Shown here one piece after another: positions 34,089 through 41,969 of a DNA stretch of 64,000 nt (positions within the stretch are counted from its first letter, which is position 1; each line of letters opens with the position of its first letter). A model generated the notes under the pieces. The model searched no databases. It had not been told where the DNA came from and worked only from the letters and a program-made list of their open reading frames with translations. The DNA is from Flavobacteriaceae bacterium. Lineage in GTDB: Bacteria; Bacteroidota; Bacteroidia; Flavobacteriales; Flavobacteriaceae. The stretch lies in the NCBI GenBank assembly GCA_024640565.1, contig JAHEET010000001.1, positions 244,882 through 308,881 of the forward strand, given 5' to 3'. Made by a program: the position numbers and the translations under genes.

Positions 34089-35777
34089 ATGAAAAAAAAA
34101 CTTATAGAATGTGTTCCTAACATTAGTGAAGGACGTGATTTAAAAAAAATCCATGCCATTGCAAATACGGTAACTACAGTAGCCGGAATCAAACTATTAG
34201 ACGTAGATCCTGGTAAAGCAACCAACAGAACCGTTATAACATTTGTTGGCGCACCAGAAGAAGTGATAGAAGCTGCATTTCTATTGATACAAAAAGCGGC
34301 TGAATTGATTGATATGCGCAAACAATCAGGGGAACACCCTAGGTTTGGCGCAACCGATGTTTGTCCATTAGTACCCATTGCAAACATTTCTATGGAAGAG
34401 ACAGCCAACTATGCACGCATTTTAGGAAAGCGCGTTGGCGAAGAATTGGGCATATCGGGTTATTATTATGAAAATGCAGCCACTTCAGAGGATCGTAGAA
34501 ATCTAGCAACGGTACGTTCAGGAGAATATGAAGGTTTGAAAGAGAAATTCTCAAAGCCAAATTGGCAACCAGACTTTGGGCCCACGGTTTTCAATGCGCA
34601 AGTAGAAAAATCAGGAGTCACTGCTATTTCTGCAAGAGATTTTTTAATTGCCTACAATGTAAATTTAAATTCAACTTCTACCCGAAGAGCCAATGCAATT
34701 GCTTTTGATATTCGAGAAAATGGACGTCTAAAACTTAAAAATGGAGAAAAAGTATTGGACAAAAATGGTAATCCACAACGAATACCAGGAAAACTAAAAG
34801 CTGTCAAAGGAATTGGCTGGTTTATTGAAGAGTATGGAATCGCACAAATATCCTACAACCTTACAAACATCAGTATTACTTCCATGCATGAGGCTTTTTA
34901 TGAAACGACCTTATCTGCTACAAATCGAGGGTTGCGTGTTACCGGATCAGAATTGGTAGGTTTGGTTCCTTTACAAGCCATGTTAGATGCTGCTGATTTT
35001 TACTTAAGAAAACAGCAACGTTCTCTGGGAATTTCAGAAAAAGAAAAAATAAAAATTGCCATTAAATCTTTGGGATTGGATGATTTAAAACCGTTTAAAC
35101 CAGAAGAAAGAATCATAGAATATGTAATGAATGCAGCGGCGCCAAAAAAACTAATCGATTTTACGGTTGCCGATTTTGCAGAAGAAACAGCTTCAGAGTC
35201 AATGGCGCCTGGTGGTGGAAGTGTTGCCGCCTATGTTGGTGTTTTAGGAGTTTCCTTAGGCACCATGGTAGCCAATCTTTCTGCACAAAAAGCAGGATGG
35301 GATGCACAATGGGAATCTTTTTCAGATTGGGCCGTAAAGGGGCAAAAATATAAAAACGACCTGTTGTTTTTAGTAGATGAGGATACCCAAGCATTTCATA
35401 AAATTATCGAGGGATTTCGTTTACCAAAAACGACTACAGAAGAAATTGAAATTCGAAAAGAAGCCATAGAGAATGCCACCAAGTATGCAACAGAAATTCC
35501 GTATAAAGTAATGGAAACGGCCTATAAATCTATAGAAGTTATGCTTGCTATGCTGCAGCATGGTATTCAAAACTCCTTATCAGATGGCGGAGTTGGAGTA
35601 TTGTGTGCAAAAACAGCCGTGACAGGTGCTTATTTTAATGTGAAAATCAATGCAAAAGATATTAAAGACCGTGAATTTGCCAAAGAGATTTTAGCAAAAG
35701 CAGCAAATATCTATCAAAAAACCTGCCAACTGGAACTTGAAATGATGGCAATTATCAATGAAAAATTAGATTTATAG
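34089..35777 (+). CDS. ftcD: Bifunctional glutamate formimidoyltransferase/formimidoyl-tetrahydrofolate cyclodeaminase
   Basis: A 562-residue enzyme of histidine breakdown that moves the formimino group from formiminoglutamate to tetrahydrofolate and then deaminates it. The formiminotransferase N-domain (about 1-180) begins LIECVPNISEGRD and contains GEHPRFGATDVCPL with its catalytic His. The C-subdomain follows. The cyclodeaminase domain begins near residue 352 (DFTVADFAEETASESMAPGGGSVAAY) and runs to the end. Both halves are full length. The other hut genes are not in the window. The gene ends on a TAG that overlaps a GTG start of the next gene. Confidence 0.94.
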   Translation: MKKKLIECVPNISEGRDLKKIHAIANTVTTVAGIKLLDVDPGKATNRTVITFVGAPEEVIEAAFLLIQKAAELIDMRKQSGEHPRFGATDVCPLVPIANISMEETANYARILGKRVGEELGISGYYYENAATSEDRRNLATVRSGEYEGLKEKFSKPNWQPDFGPTVFNAQVEKSGVTAISARDFLIAYNVNLNSTSTRRANAIAFDIRENGRLKLKNGEKVLDKNGNPQRIPGKLKAVKGIGWFIEEYGIAQISYNLTNISITSMHEAFYETTLSATNRGLRVTGSELVGLVPLQAMLDAADFYLRKQQRSLGISEKEKIKIAIKSLGLDDLKPFKPEERIIEYVMNAAAPKKLIDFTVADFAEETASESMAPGGGSVAAYVGVLGVSLGTMVANLSAQKAGWDAQWESFSDWAVKGQKYKNDLLFLVDEDTQAFHKIIEGFRLPKTTTEEIEIRKEAIENATKYATEIPYKVMETAYKSIEVMLAMLQHGIQNSLSDGGVGVLCAKTAVTGAYFNVKINAKDIKDREFAKEILAKAANIYQKTCQLELEMMAIINEKLDL

Positions 35778-36244
35778 TGACTTCAATAACCATTGATATC
35801 GTTCCTTTTGAACCGCAATATGCAACTCATTTTTATGAACTTAATGTAGCATGGCTCAAAAAATACTTCTATGTAGAACCTTACGATGAAAAGATACTCA
35901 GCCATCCAGAAACCCATATTCTTAAAAGTGGTGGTTTTATTTTTTTCGCAAAAAGCAACGCAGCAATTGTGGGCACCGTTGCATTGATCAATCAAGATAA
36001 TTTTTTTGAATTGAGTAAAATGGCGGTAACACCTGCATACCAAGGAAAAAAGATAGGAATGCAACTCTTGGAGCATTGCATAGCGTTTGCGAGAAAACAA
36101 CAATGGAAAAGTATTACCCTCTATTCTCACAGATCATTGGTTGCAGCGATATCCCTTTACAAAAAAACAGGGTTTAAAGAAGTAGCATTAGAAGCGGACG
36201 TACATTATGAACGCGCAGATATTAAAATGCGGTTGGATTTATAA
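35777..36244 (+). CDS. GNAT family N-acetyltransferase
   Basis: A 155-residue acetyltransferase. The acetyl-CoA motif is AVTPAYQGKKIGMQLLEHC near residue 85, the R/QxxGxG/A pattern. Motif D-like GFIFFAKSNAAIVGTVALI precedes it, and a C-terminal SLYKKTGFKEV completes the fold. It starts with GTG, one base before the end of ftcD (TAGTG), and overlaps aroQ head-on by 6 bases. Substrate unknown. Confidence 0.87.
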   Translation: MTSITIDIVPFEPQYATHFYELNVAWLKKYFYVEPYDEKILSHPETHILKSGGFIFFAKSNAAIVGTVALINQDNFFELSKMAVTPAYQGKKIGMQLLEHCIAFARKQQWKSITLYSHRSLVAAISLYKKTGFKEVALEADVHYERADIKMRLDL

Positions 36245-36652
36245 AAAACTTTCGATCGCTAAATCGTAGCTTTTAAGGCCAAAACCAGCAATGATTCCTT
36301 TTGCGTTTGGCGCGATAAAACTTTGATGTCTAAAGGCCTCTCTTGCATGCACATTGGAAATATGCACCTCAATAACCGGGGTTTCAATGCCTTTTACAGC
36401 ATCTCCAATGCCAACAGAGGTATGGGTATAAGCTGCTGCATTTAAAATAACACCGGTATAACTAAAGCCCACTTCGTGTAATTTATCAATGAGTTCTCCT
36501 TCGATATTTGATTGAAAATAATGCAATTCTACATCGGTGTATTTTGCTTGCAGAACCTTCAAATAGGCTTCAAAAGTTTCTGAACCGTAGATACTTGGTT
36601 CTCTTTTTCCCAATAAATTAAGGTTTGGACCGTTTAAAATTAATAGTTTCAT
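36239..36652 (-). CDS. aroQ: Type II 3-dehydroquinate dehydratase
   Basis: A 137-residue enzyme of the shikimate pathway (3-dehydroquinate to 3-dehydroshikimate). The signature LLILNGPNLNLLGKREPSIYG holds the active-site Arg and Tyr. The later ILNAAAYTHTSVGIGDA, EVHISNVHAREAFRHQSFIA are conserved. ATG 36652 is chosen because MKLLILNGPNLN is the family start; a codon 27 bases upstream gives an unrelated extension. Confidence 0.95.
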   Translation of the reverse strand: MKLLILNGPNLNLLGKREPSIYGSETFEAYLKVLQAKYTDVELHYFQSNIEGELIDKLHEVGFSYTGVILNAAAYTHTSVGIGDAVKGIETPVIEVHISNVHAREAFRHQSFIAPNAKGIIAGFGLKSYDLAIESFL

Positions 36653-36784
36653 ACGGCTAAAATAATCTTTTTTACACAAAAGAGGGATGCTTTATAAAAA
36701 GCATCTTTCAAGTATTTTTTGAAAAATTGTATGAGAATCGATATTAGCAATTGTATTTGTTTAATTATACTTATTTTTAGCTGC

Positions 36785-37681
36785 ATGAACTGGCAAAACG
36801 CAATAAACGATTTTCAACTTTTTTTAAAAATTGAAAGAGGGCTTTCTAGCAACACCATAGAAAACTATGCAAGGGATTTAAAAAAGCTCATTGTTTTTTT
36901 GAAGGTCAATGAAATTGACATCTCTCCCATTGCTATAGATGAAAATATCCTTCAACAATTTATCTACGAAACAGCAAAAAAAGTAGCCGTTCGAAGTCAG
37001 GCAAGAGTAATCTCTGGGCTCAGAAGTTTTTTTGATTATTTAATTTTTGAAGACTACAGAACTACGAATCCAACGGATTTAATAGAGCCCCCAAAGCTAG
37101 GAGTAAAACTTCCTGACACCTTATCTGTAGCTGAGATTAATGCAATTATTTCGGCCATTGACTTGAGTCATCCACAAGGAGAACGAAATAAAACAATGCT
37201 TGAAACGATGTATAGTTGTGGATTGCGTGTGAGTGAGTTGATCTCCTTAAAAATATCGGATCTTTTTTTTGAAGAGGGATTCATAAGAGTGATTGGTAAA
37301 GGGAACAAGCAGCGTTTTATCCCCATCCATAGTACCACTCAAAAATTAATCAATGCGTATGTATTTCATTTTAGAAATACCACCAAGCCCAACAAAGGCT
37401 TTGAAGATATTTTGTTTCTGAATCGGAGAGGCAATGGTCTGACTCGTCAAATGGTCTTTATGGTTTTAAAAAAAATGGCGTTCAAAGCGCAAATTGAAAA
37501 AAGAATTAGTCCCCACACTTTTCGGCATTCATTCGCAACACACCTCTTAAAAGGAGGTGCCGATTTACGGGTAATTCAGCAAATGTTAGGTCATGAAAGC
37601 ATAACAACTACGGAAGTTTATTTGCATTTAGACAAAAGTGACTTACAGAAAGTAGTAGAAAAGTTTCATCCTCGGAAATAA
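36785..37681 (+). CDS. xerD: Site-specific tyrosine recombinase XerD
   Basis: A 298-residue recombinase that resolves chromosome dimers at dif. The N-terminal SAM-like domain begins WQNAINDFQLFLKIERGLS. The catalytic residues are visible: Arg in YSCGLRVSEL, the HTFRHSFATHLL pair of His and Arg, His in LGHESITTTE and the nucleophile Tyr in VYLHLD. ATG 36785 gives the family N-terminus; a longer frame from 36719 would add a stretch of hydrophobic residues that is not part of the family. Length and phrase wording favour XerD over XerC, as both are related. Convergent with rny. Confidence 0.93.
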   Translation: MNWQNAINDFQLFLKIERGLSSNTIENYARDLKKLIVFLKVNEIDISPIAIDENILQQFIYETAKKVAVRSQARVISGLRSFFDYLIFEDYRTTNPTDLIEPPKLGVKLPDTLSVAEINAIISAIDLSHPQGERNKTMLETMYSCGLRVSELISLKISDLFFEEGFIRVIGKGNKQRFIPIHSTTQKLINAYVFHFRNTTKPNKGFEDILFLNRRGNGLTRQMVFMVLKKMAFKAQIEKRISPHTFRHSFATHLLKGGADLRVIQQMLGHESITTTEVYLHLDKSDLQKVVEKFHPRK

Positions 37682-37711
37682 AAAAATCCTGCAAATGCAG
37701 GATTTTTTTTG
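37681..37711. terminator. Bidirectional terminator between xerD and rny
   Basis: A perfect 12-base-pair stem (37681-37692 with 37697-37708), AAAT loop, with A-run and T-run flanks suiting both directions. It overlaps the last base of the xerD stop codon. Confidence 0.87.
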
Positions 37712-37731
37712 ATTTGAAAAATTTACTCCGA

Positions 37732-39300
37732 TTACTTAGCAACATTCACGGCCCTAGTTTCTCTAATTACCGTTACTTTTACTTGTCCTGGATATGTCAT
37801 GTCATTCTGAATTTTCTGAGAGATACTGAATGATAATTCTGCAGCTTTGGTATCATTTACTTTTGTACTTTCTACCATAACACGCAATTCTCGTCCCGCC
37901 TGAATTGCATAGGCTTTTTGTACTCCTGTAAAACCAAATGCAATATCTTCTAGGTCTTTTAATCGTTGAATATAAGAATCTAACACTTGCCTTCTAGCCC
38001 CTGGCCTAGCTCCAGAAATTGCATCACAAACTTGAACAATTGGAGAGATCAAACTCTTCATCTCAATTTCATCGTGGTGGGCACCAATGGCATTACATAC
38101 GTCTGGTTTTTCACCATATTTCTCTGCCCATTGCATTCCAAGTAAAGCGTGTGGTAATTCACTTTCTTCATTGGGTACTTTACCAATATCGTGCAGCAAT
38201 CCGGCACGTTTGGCTAGCTTCGCATTTAAGCCCATTTCTGAAGCCATAATTCCACAAAGATTTGCAACTTCTCTTGAGTGTTGTAATAAATTTTGTCCGT
38301 AAGAAGAACGGTATTTCATTCTCCCGACTGCTTTTATCAATTCAGGATGTAATCCATGAATACCAAGATCGATCACAGTTCGTTTTCCAACTTCAATGAT
38401 TTCTTGTGTGATTTGTTTTTCTGTTTTCCCAACTACTTCTTCAATTCGTGCAGGGTGAATTCTTCCGTCAGTGACTAATTTATGTAAGGACAATCGGGCA
38501 ATTTCTCTACGAATAGGGTCAAAACAAGATAAAATGATCGCATCCGGAGTATCATCAACAATAATTTCTACACCTGTAGCTGCTTCTATGGCTCGAATAT
38601 TTCTTCCTTCTCTACCAATAATTCTTCCTTTTACATCGTCGGATTCTAAGTTAAATACAGAAACACAATTTTCGACAGCTTGCTCTACCCCCACTCTTTG
38701 AATGGTTCCGAGCACTACTTTCCGCGCTTCTTGTTCTGCAGTTAATTTGGATTCTTCAATCGTCGTTTGAACAAATGCCATGGCATCTGCTTTTGCTTCA
38801 TCTTTTAATGATGTAATTAATTCTTTCTTGGCTTCATCGGCAGACAAACCAGATATTTGCTCAAGCATATCTACCTGACGCTTGTGGTTTCTTTCTAACT
38901 CACTTTCTTTTTTGTCAAGAAATTCAAGTTTAAAATCATATGCTTTTTCTTTTTGTTCTAGCGCGTGATTCAATTTTTTATTTCGATCTACTTCAGAAGC
39001 TACTTGGGATTCTCGATCACGAATTCTTTTTTCAACGTCTGAAATTTTCTTTTCTCGAGACAAAATAACTTTTTCATGTTCTGATTTTAATTCAATAAAT
39101 TTCTCTTTTGCTTGAAGGATTTTATCTTTTTTTATAGATTCAGCATCAATTTTGGCTTGTTTTAAAATTGCTGCTGCTGCTTTGGTTGTTCGATTTAACT
39201 TTTTTTTGCCTTTTGCTTTTTCAGCAATTTTCAGGATTAAAAAACCAATAACAATTCCTATCAAAATTCCCACGATAATGGGAAGTATCATATTTTCCAT
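37732..39300 (-). CDS. rny: Ribonuclease Y
   Basis: A 522-residue membrane-bound endoribonuclease that starts mRNA decay. An N-terminal transmembrane helix (residues 5-25, [15 protein letters not shown]) is followed by a long coiled coil (about 30-200, Lys/Glu rich), a KH RNA-binding domain (about 205-270, [21 protein letters not shown]) and an HD domain (about 335-430, [10 protein letters not shown]). The family length is about 520. It is read after 6S RNA and zapA on the same strand. Confidence 0.96.
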   Translation of the reverse strand: MENMILPIIVGILIGIVIGFLILKIAEKAKGKKKLNRTTKAAAAILKQAKIDAESIKKDKILQAKEKFIELKSEHEKVILSREKKISDVEKRIRDRESQVASEVDRNKKLNHALEQKEKAYDFKLEFLDKKESELERNHKRQVDMLEQISGLSADEAKKELITSLKDEAKADAMAFVQTTIEESKLTAEQEARKVVLGTIQRVGVEQAVENCVSVFNLESDDVKGRIIGREGRNIRAIEAATGVEIIVDDTPDAIILSCFDPIRREIARLSLHKLVTDGRIHPARIEEVVGKTEKQITQEIIEVGKRTVIDLGIHGLHPELIKAVGRMKYRSSYGQNLLQHSREVANLCGIMASEMGLNAKLAKRAGLLHDIGKVPNEESELPHALLGMQWAEKYGEKPDVCNAIGAHHDEIEMKSLISPIVQVCDAISGARPGARRQVLDSYIQRLKDLEDIAFGFTGVQKAYAIQAGRELRVMVESTKVNDTKAAELSFSISQKIQNDMTYPGQVKVTVIRETRAVNVAK

Positions 39301-39318
39301 AATTTAAATTTAATGTAT

Positions 39319-39483
39319 AAAAAAGCCTACATCAGTTGGGTTTATATAAACTCCATTATGGTATTTATAGGACTAACTAGCAGATCAAAGATCCATACTG
39401 AGATGGCATGCTTTAGCTACTAAGACTCATCCTTCATAATAGATTCGTGTTGAGTTTATCAAACAAATTACTAACGTAGGCAG
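39319..39483 (-). ncRNA. ssrS: 6S RNA
   Basis: A non-coding RNA of about 160 nt between zapA and rny. On the minus strand the 5' end GCCTACGTTAGT pairs with ACTGATGTAGGC at the 3' end (with G-T pairs), then GTTTGATAAACTC pairs with GAGTTTATATAAAC. A large internal bubble follows, and the top is a rod-like hairpin: TAGC with GCTA, AAAG with CTTT and CCAT with ATGG. Six T follow the last stem base (39324-39319). Long closing stem, open central bubble and terminal rod are the 6S design, which binds the sigma-70 holoenzyme and mimics an open promoter. In E. coli ssrS also follows zapA. No promoter of its own is obvious, so it may be processed from the zapA transcript. Confidence 0.85.
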
Positions 39484-39508
39484 TGTATTATTAATATCTT
39501 TAAGAAAA

Positions 39509-39799
39509 CTATTCTAAATGCGTATTTACCAGCTGGGTAAGCGCTTTTATTTTATTTAATACTTCGGTATCTGTCGCTGATTCTTCTAATTGTGAAATTT
39601 CTAATTTTGAAGCAAATTGTAATGCACACATTGCTAGGACATCTTGTTTGTCACTAACGGCATAATTTTGCTCGTAATTCTTAATTAAAGCATTGATGGC
39701 TATAGCTGCTTTACGCATGCCCTCTTCTTCTTGAGTGCTATTGACATTTAGCGGATAGGTTCTACCAGCTATAACAACGTTTATTTTTAATTTTCCCAC
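39509..39799 (-). CDS. zapA: Cell division protein ZapA
   Basis: A 96-residue FtsZ-associated protein. The N-terminal KLKINVVIAGRTYPLNVNSTQEEEGMRKAAIAIN, the ALQFASKLEISQL coiled-coil helix and the final low-complexity tail are typical of ZapA. Twelve bases separate it from the upstream coiled-coil gene, and 6S RNA begins 25 bases after its stop. Confidence 0.9.
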   Translation of the reverse strand: MGKLKINVVIAGRTYPLNVNSTQEEEGMRKAAIAINALIKNYEQNYAVSDKQDVLAMCALQFASKLEISQLEESATDTEVLNKIKALTQLVNTHLE

Positions 39800-39811
39800 A
39801 ATATAATGAAC

Positions 39812-40102
39812 TTACGCATTCAGTTGAATGATACACTTGTCGATTTCTCGAATTAAAGTATTTATTTTTAGTTTCGTCTCTCTTGTGTTTTCTTTACTGC
39901 CTTCTATAGTTTTTGCAATTTTTAAAAGATGGTATTGTTGCTGTTGTCCTTCTATTAATTGTTGCTGCTCTATAAGCTTCTGTTGATACATTGATGCATT
40001 TTGAAGCAATATTTCATTTTCATTCTTTAAGAATTCGTAATTTGAAAGCAAGTTTTTCAACTTATCTTCCAGTAAATGAATTGCTTCTAATGGTTTGTTC
40101 AT
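39812..40102 (-). CDS. Small coiled-coil protein, possibly ZapB-like
   Basis: A 96-residue protein that is almost wholly coiled coil (heptads from about residue 8 to 60: LEDKLKNLLSNYEFLKNENEIL), with a Gln-rich stretch QQQLIEGQQQQYH and no signal or membrane segment. It is the first gene of the transcript with zapA. Position and coiled coil suggest a cell-division partner in the way ZapB partners ZapA in Enterobacteria, but I see no specific family motif. Function inferred from neighbourhood. Confidence 0.72.
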   Translation of the reverse strand: MNKPLEAIHLLEDKLKNLLSNYEFLKNENEILLQNASMYQQKLIEQQQLIEGQQQQYHLLKIAKTIEGSKENTRETKLKINTLIREIDKCIIQLNA

Positions 40103-40130
40103 TTTAACTTTTAGAAAAAAACTATAGTAA

Positions 40131-40160
40131 CAAAGTTAATATTCTTTTTTCATTCTACAA
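40131..40160 (-). promoter_or_regulatory. Consensus promoter of the coiled-coil/zapA/6S/rny transcript
   Basis: On the minus strand TTG (40160-40158), a 19-base spacer and TAACTTTG (40138-40131): an exact TTG-N19-TAnnTTTG. Transcription would start near 40124, about 22 bases before the ATG at 40102. Confidence 0.72.
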
Positions 40161-40252
40161 GGTTTAATTGGTTTTTTAGTTAGTAATTGAATTTCAGTCA
40201 GTTAATAACTACCGTCAAATTTCACTATTTTAGCCAAAATTTTTTTTCTTTA

Positions 40253-41944
40253 ATGAAATATATTCCTTTTACACTTTTATTCTTTTCTTTTTTGGGATTT
40301 GGTCAAGAAAAATACCCGAAAAATTACTTTCGAAGTCCTTTAGATATTCCGTTAGTATTGTCGGGTACCTTTGGAGAACTTCGTAGCAATCATTTTCATT
40401 CTGGTATTGATATTAAAACACAGGGCAAAGAAGGTTTGCAGGCTTATGCAATCGCAGATGGCTATGTTTCTCGAATTAAAATAACCCAGTTTGGTTTTGG
40501 AAAAGCAATCTACATTAAGCATCCAAATGGATATACAGCTGTCTATGCGCATTTGAGTAAATATGCAGATGAGATCGAAAAATATGTGAAAGAATATCAA
40601 TACAGCAGAAAAAAAAATACTTTTGGAAATCTCTATTTAAAGGAAAATCAATTTCCTGTAAAAAAAGGAGATATTATAGCTTACACTGGAGATACTGGAG
40701 GTTCTAGTGGACCTCATTTGCATTTTGAAATTAGAGATTCAGCGACAGAAAAAACTGTAAATCCTATGCTTTTTGGAATCCAGCCCAAAGACGACATACC
40801 TCCCAGCTTTCAGTCACTAATGATTTATGCATTGCATAGTGATTCACGCATCAATGAAAACAACTTAAATGTGTCTCTCCCAATAAGAAAAACAGCAACA
40901 GGCGTTTACAGAACCAATCGATTTTCTTCTAATGGGCTCATTGGTATAGGGGTTCGTGTTTTTGACCGCCTAAACAATGCAAATAACAAAAACGGTATTT
41001 ACAGTTTGGAAATGTTGGTCAACGGCAAAAGCGTATACTATCACGATCTAAGCACTTTTTCTTTTTCAGAAAGCAAGCTTATTAACCTACTTATTGATTA
41101 TCAGAATTTTAAAAACTACAAACAACGAATTCAAAAAACACACCGAGTAGCTAAAAATAATTTATCCATCTACAGAGGTTTAGTGAATGATGGAAAGATT
41201 CTAATAGCAGAAAATTTGAACTACCAAGTACAGGTAATCGCAAAAGATTTTAGTGGGAATAAAAGTGTTTTAGAAATACCGATTCAAGGTGTCACTAGCA
41301 ATGCATTATTCTCAAAAACAAAAGATACTACTGCCTATAAAATCATAGCAAAAGAGTTTCAGAAATTTACTTTTGATGATTGTACAGTTGCTTTTCCTAA
41401 AAACACCTTTTATAAAGATTGTTTTTTAAACCTTAGAAAAGAAAATGGAATTGTAAAGGTTCATGAACCAACAGTTGCACTTGATAAAAGCTATACCTTA
41501 ACCTTTGATGTTTCAAAATATTCAGAAAAAGAAAAAGCACAAATGTATATTGCAAATGTTGATACTAAAAAATATCCACGCTATCAATACACTCGAAAAA
41601 AAGACAGTACCTTCTACGCTACCACTAAAACCCTAGGAAACTATCAATTATTGACAGACAGCATAAGTCCAAAAATAACTCCATTGTATTTTAAGGACCA
41701 ACAATGGATCTCGAATGCTAGCTCTTTAAAAGTCAAGATTTCTGATGCAGATTCTGGTATTAAAAATTATTTAGCTACCATTGATGGTGAATGGATATTA
41801 ATGGAGTACAACCATAAAAAAGGTATTTTGACCTATAATTTTAAGGATAAAAAATTGGTAGGCAGTAAACATATCTTTAAACTTGTAGTTTTGGACAATG
41901 TTTCAAATACGAATACAATAAAAAGAACGTTTTATAGAAAGTAA
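40253..41944 (+). CDS. M23 family metallopeptidase (peptidoglycan hydrolase-like)
   Basis: A 563-residue exported protein. A signal peptide (residues 1-16, ending GFGQ) directs it to the periplasm. The LytM/M23 domain (about 25-175) has the zinc ligands in HFHSGIDI (HxxxD) near residue 47 and in HLHFEIRD (HxH) near residue 155, both complete. The following 380 residues are beta-rich, probably Ig-like domains with no recognised motif (DSDSGI-type turns near the end). It probably cuts peptidoglycan cross-links or modulates such a cut. ATG 40253 fits the signal peptide; an earlier TTG adds a hydrophobic non-signal stretch. Followed after 25 bases by a TonB receptor gene. Confidence 0.87.
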   Translation: MKYIPFTLLFFSFLGFGQEKYPKNYFRSPLDIPLVLSGTFGELRSNHFHSGIDIKTQGKEGLQAYAIADGYVSRIKITQFGFGKAIYIKHPNGYTAVYAHLSKYADEIEKYVKEYQYSRKKNTFGNLYLKENQFPVKKGDIIAYTGDTGGSSGPHLHFEIRDSATEKTVNPMLFGIQPKDDIPPSFQSLMIYALHSDSRINENNLNVSLPIRKTATGVYRTNRFSSNGLIGIGVRVFDRLNNANNKNGIYSLEMLVNGKSVYYHDLSTFSFSESKLINLLIDYQNFKNYKQRIQKTHRVAKNNLSIYRGLVNDGKILIAENLNYQVQVIAKDFSGNKSVLEIPIQGVTSNALFSKTKDTTAYKIIAKEFQKFTFDDCTVAFPKNTFYKDCFLNLRKENGIVKVHEPTVALDKSYTLTFDVSKYSEKEKAQMYIANVDTKKYPRYQYTRKKDSTFYATTKTLGNYQLLTDSISPKITPLYFKDQQWISNASSLKVKISDADSGIKNYLATIDGEWILMEYNHKKGILTYNFKDKKLVGSKHIFKLVVLDNVSNTNTIKRTFYRK

Positions 41945-41969
41945 TTAAACATATAATTCCACAATTTAC

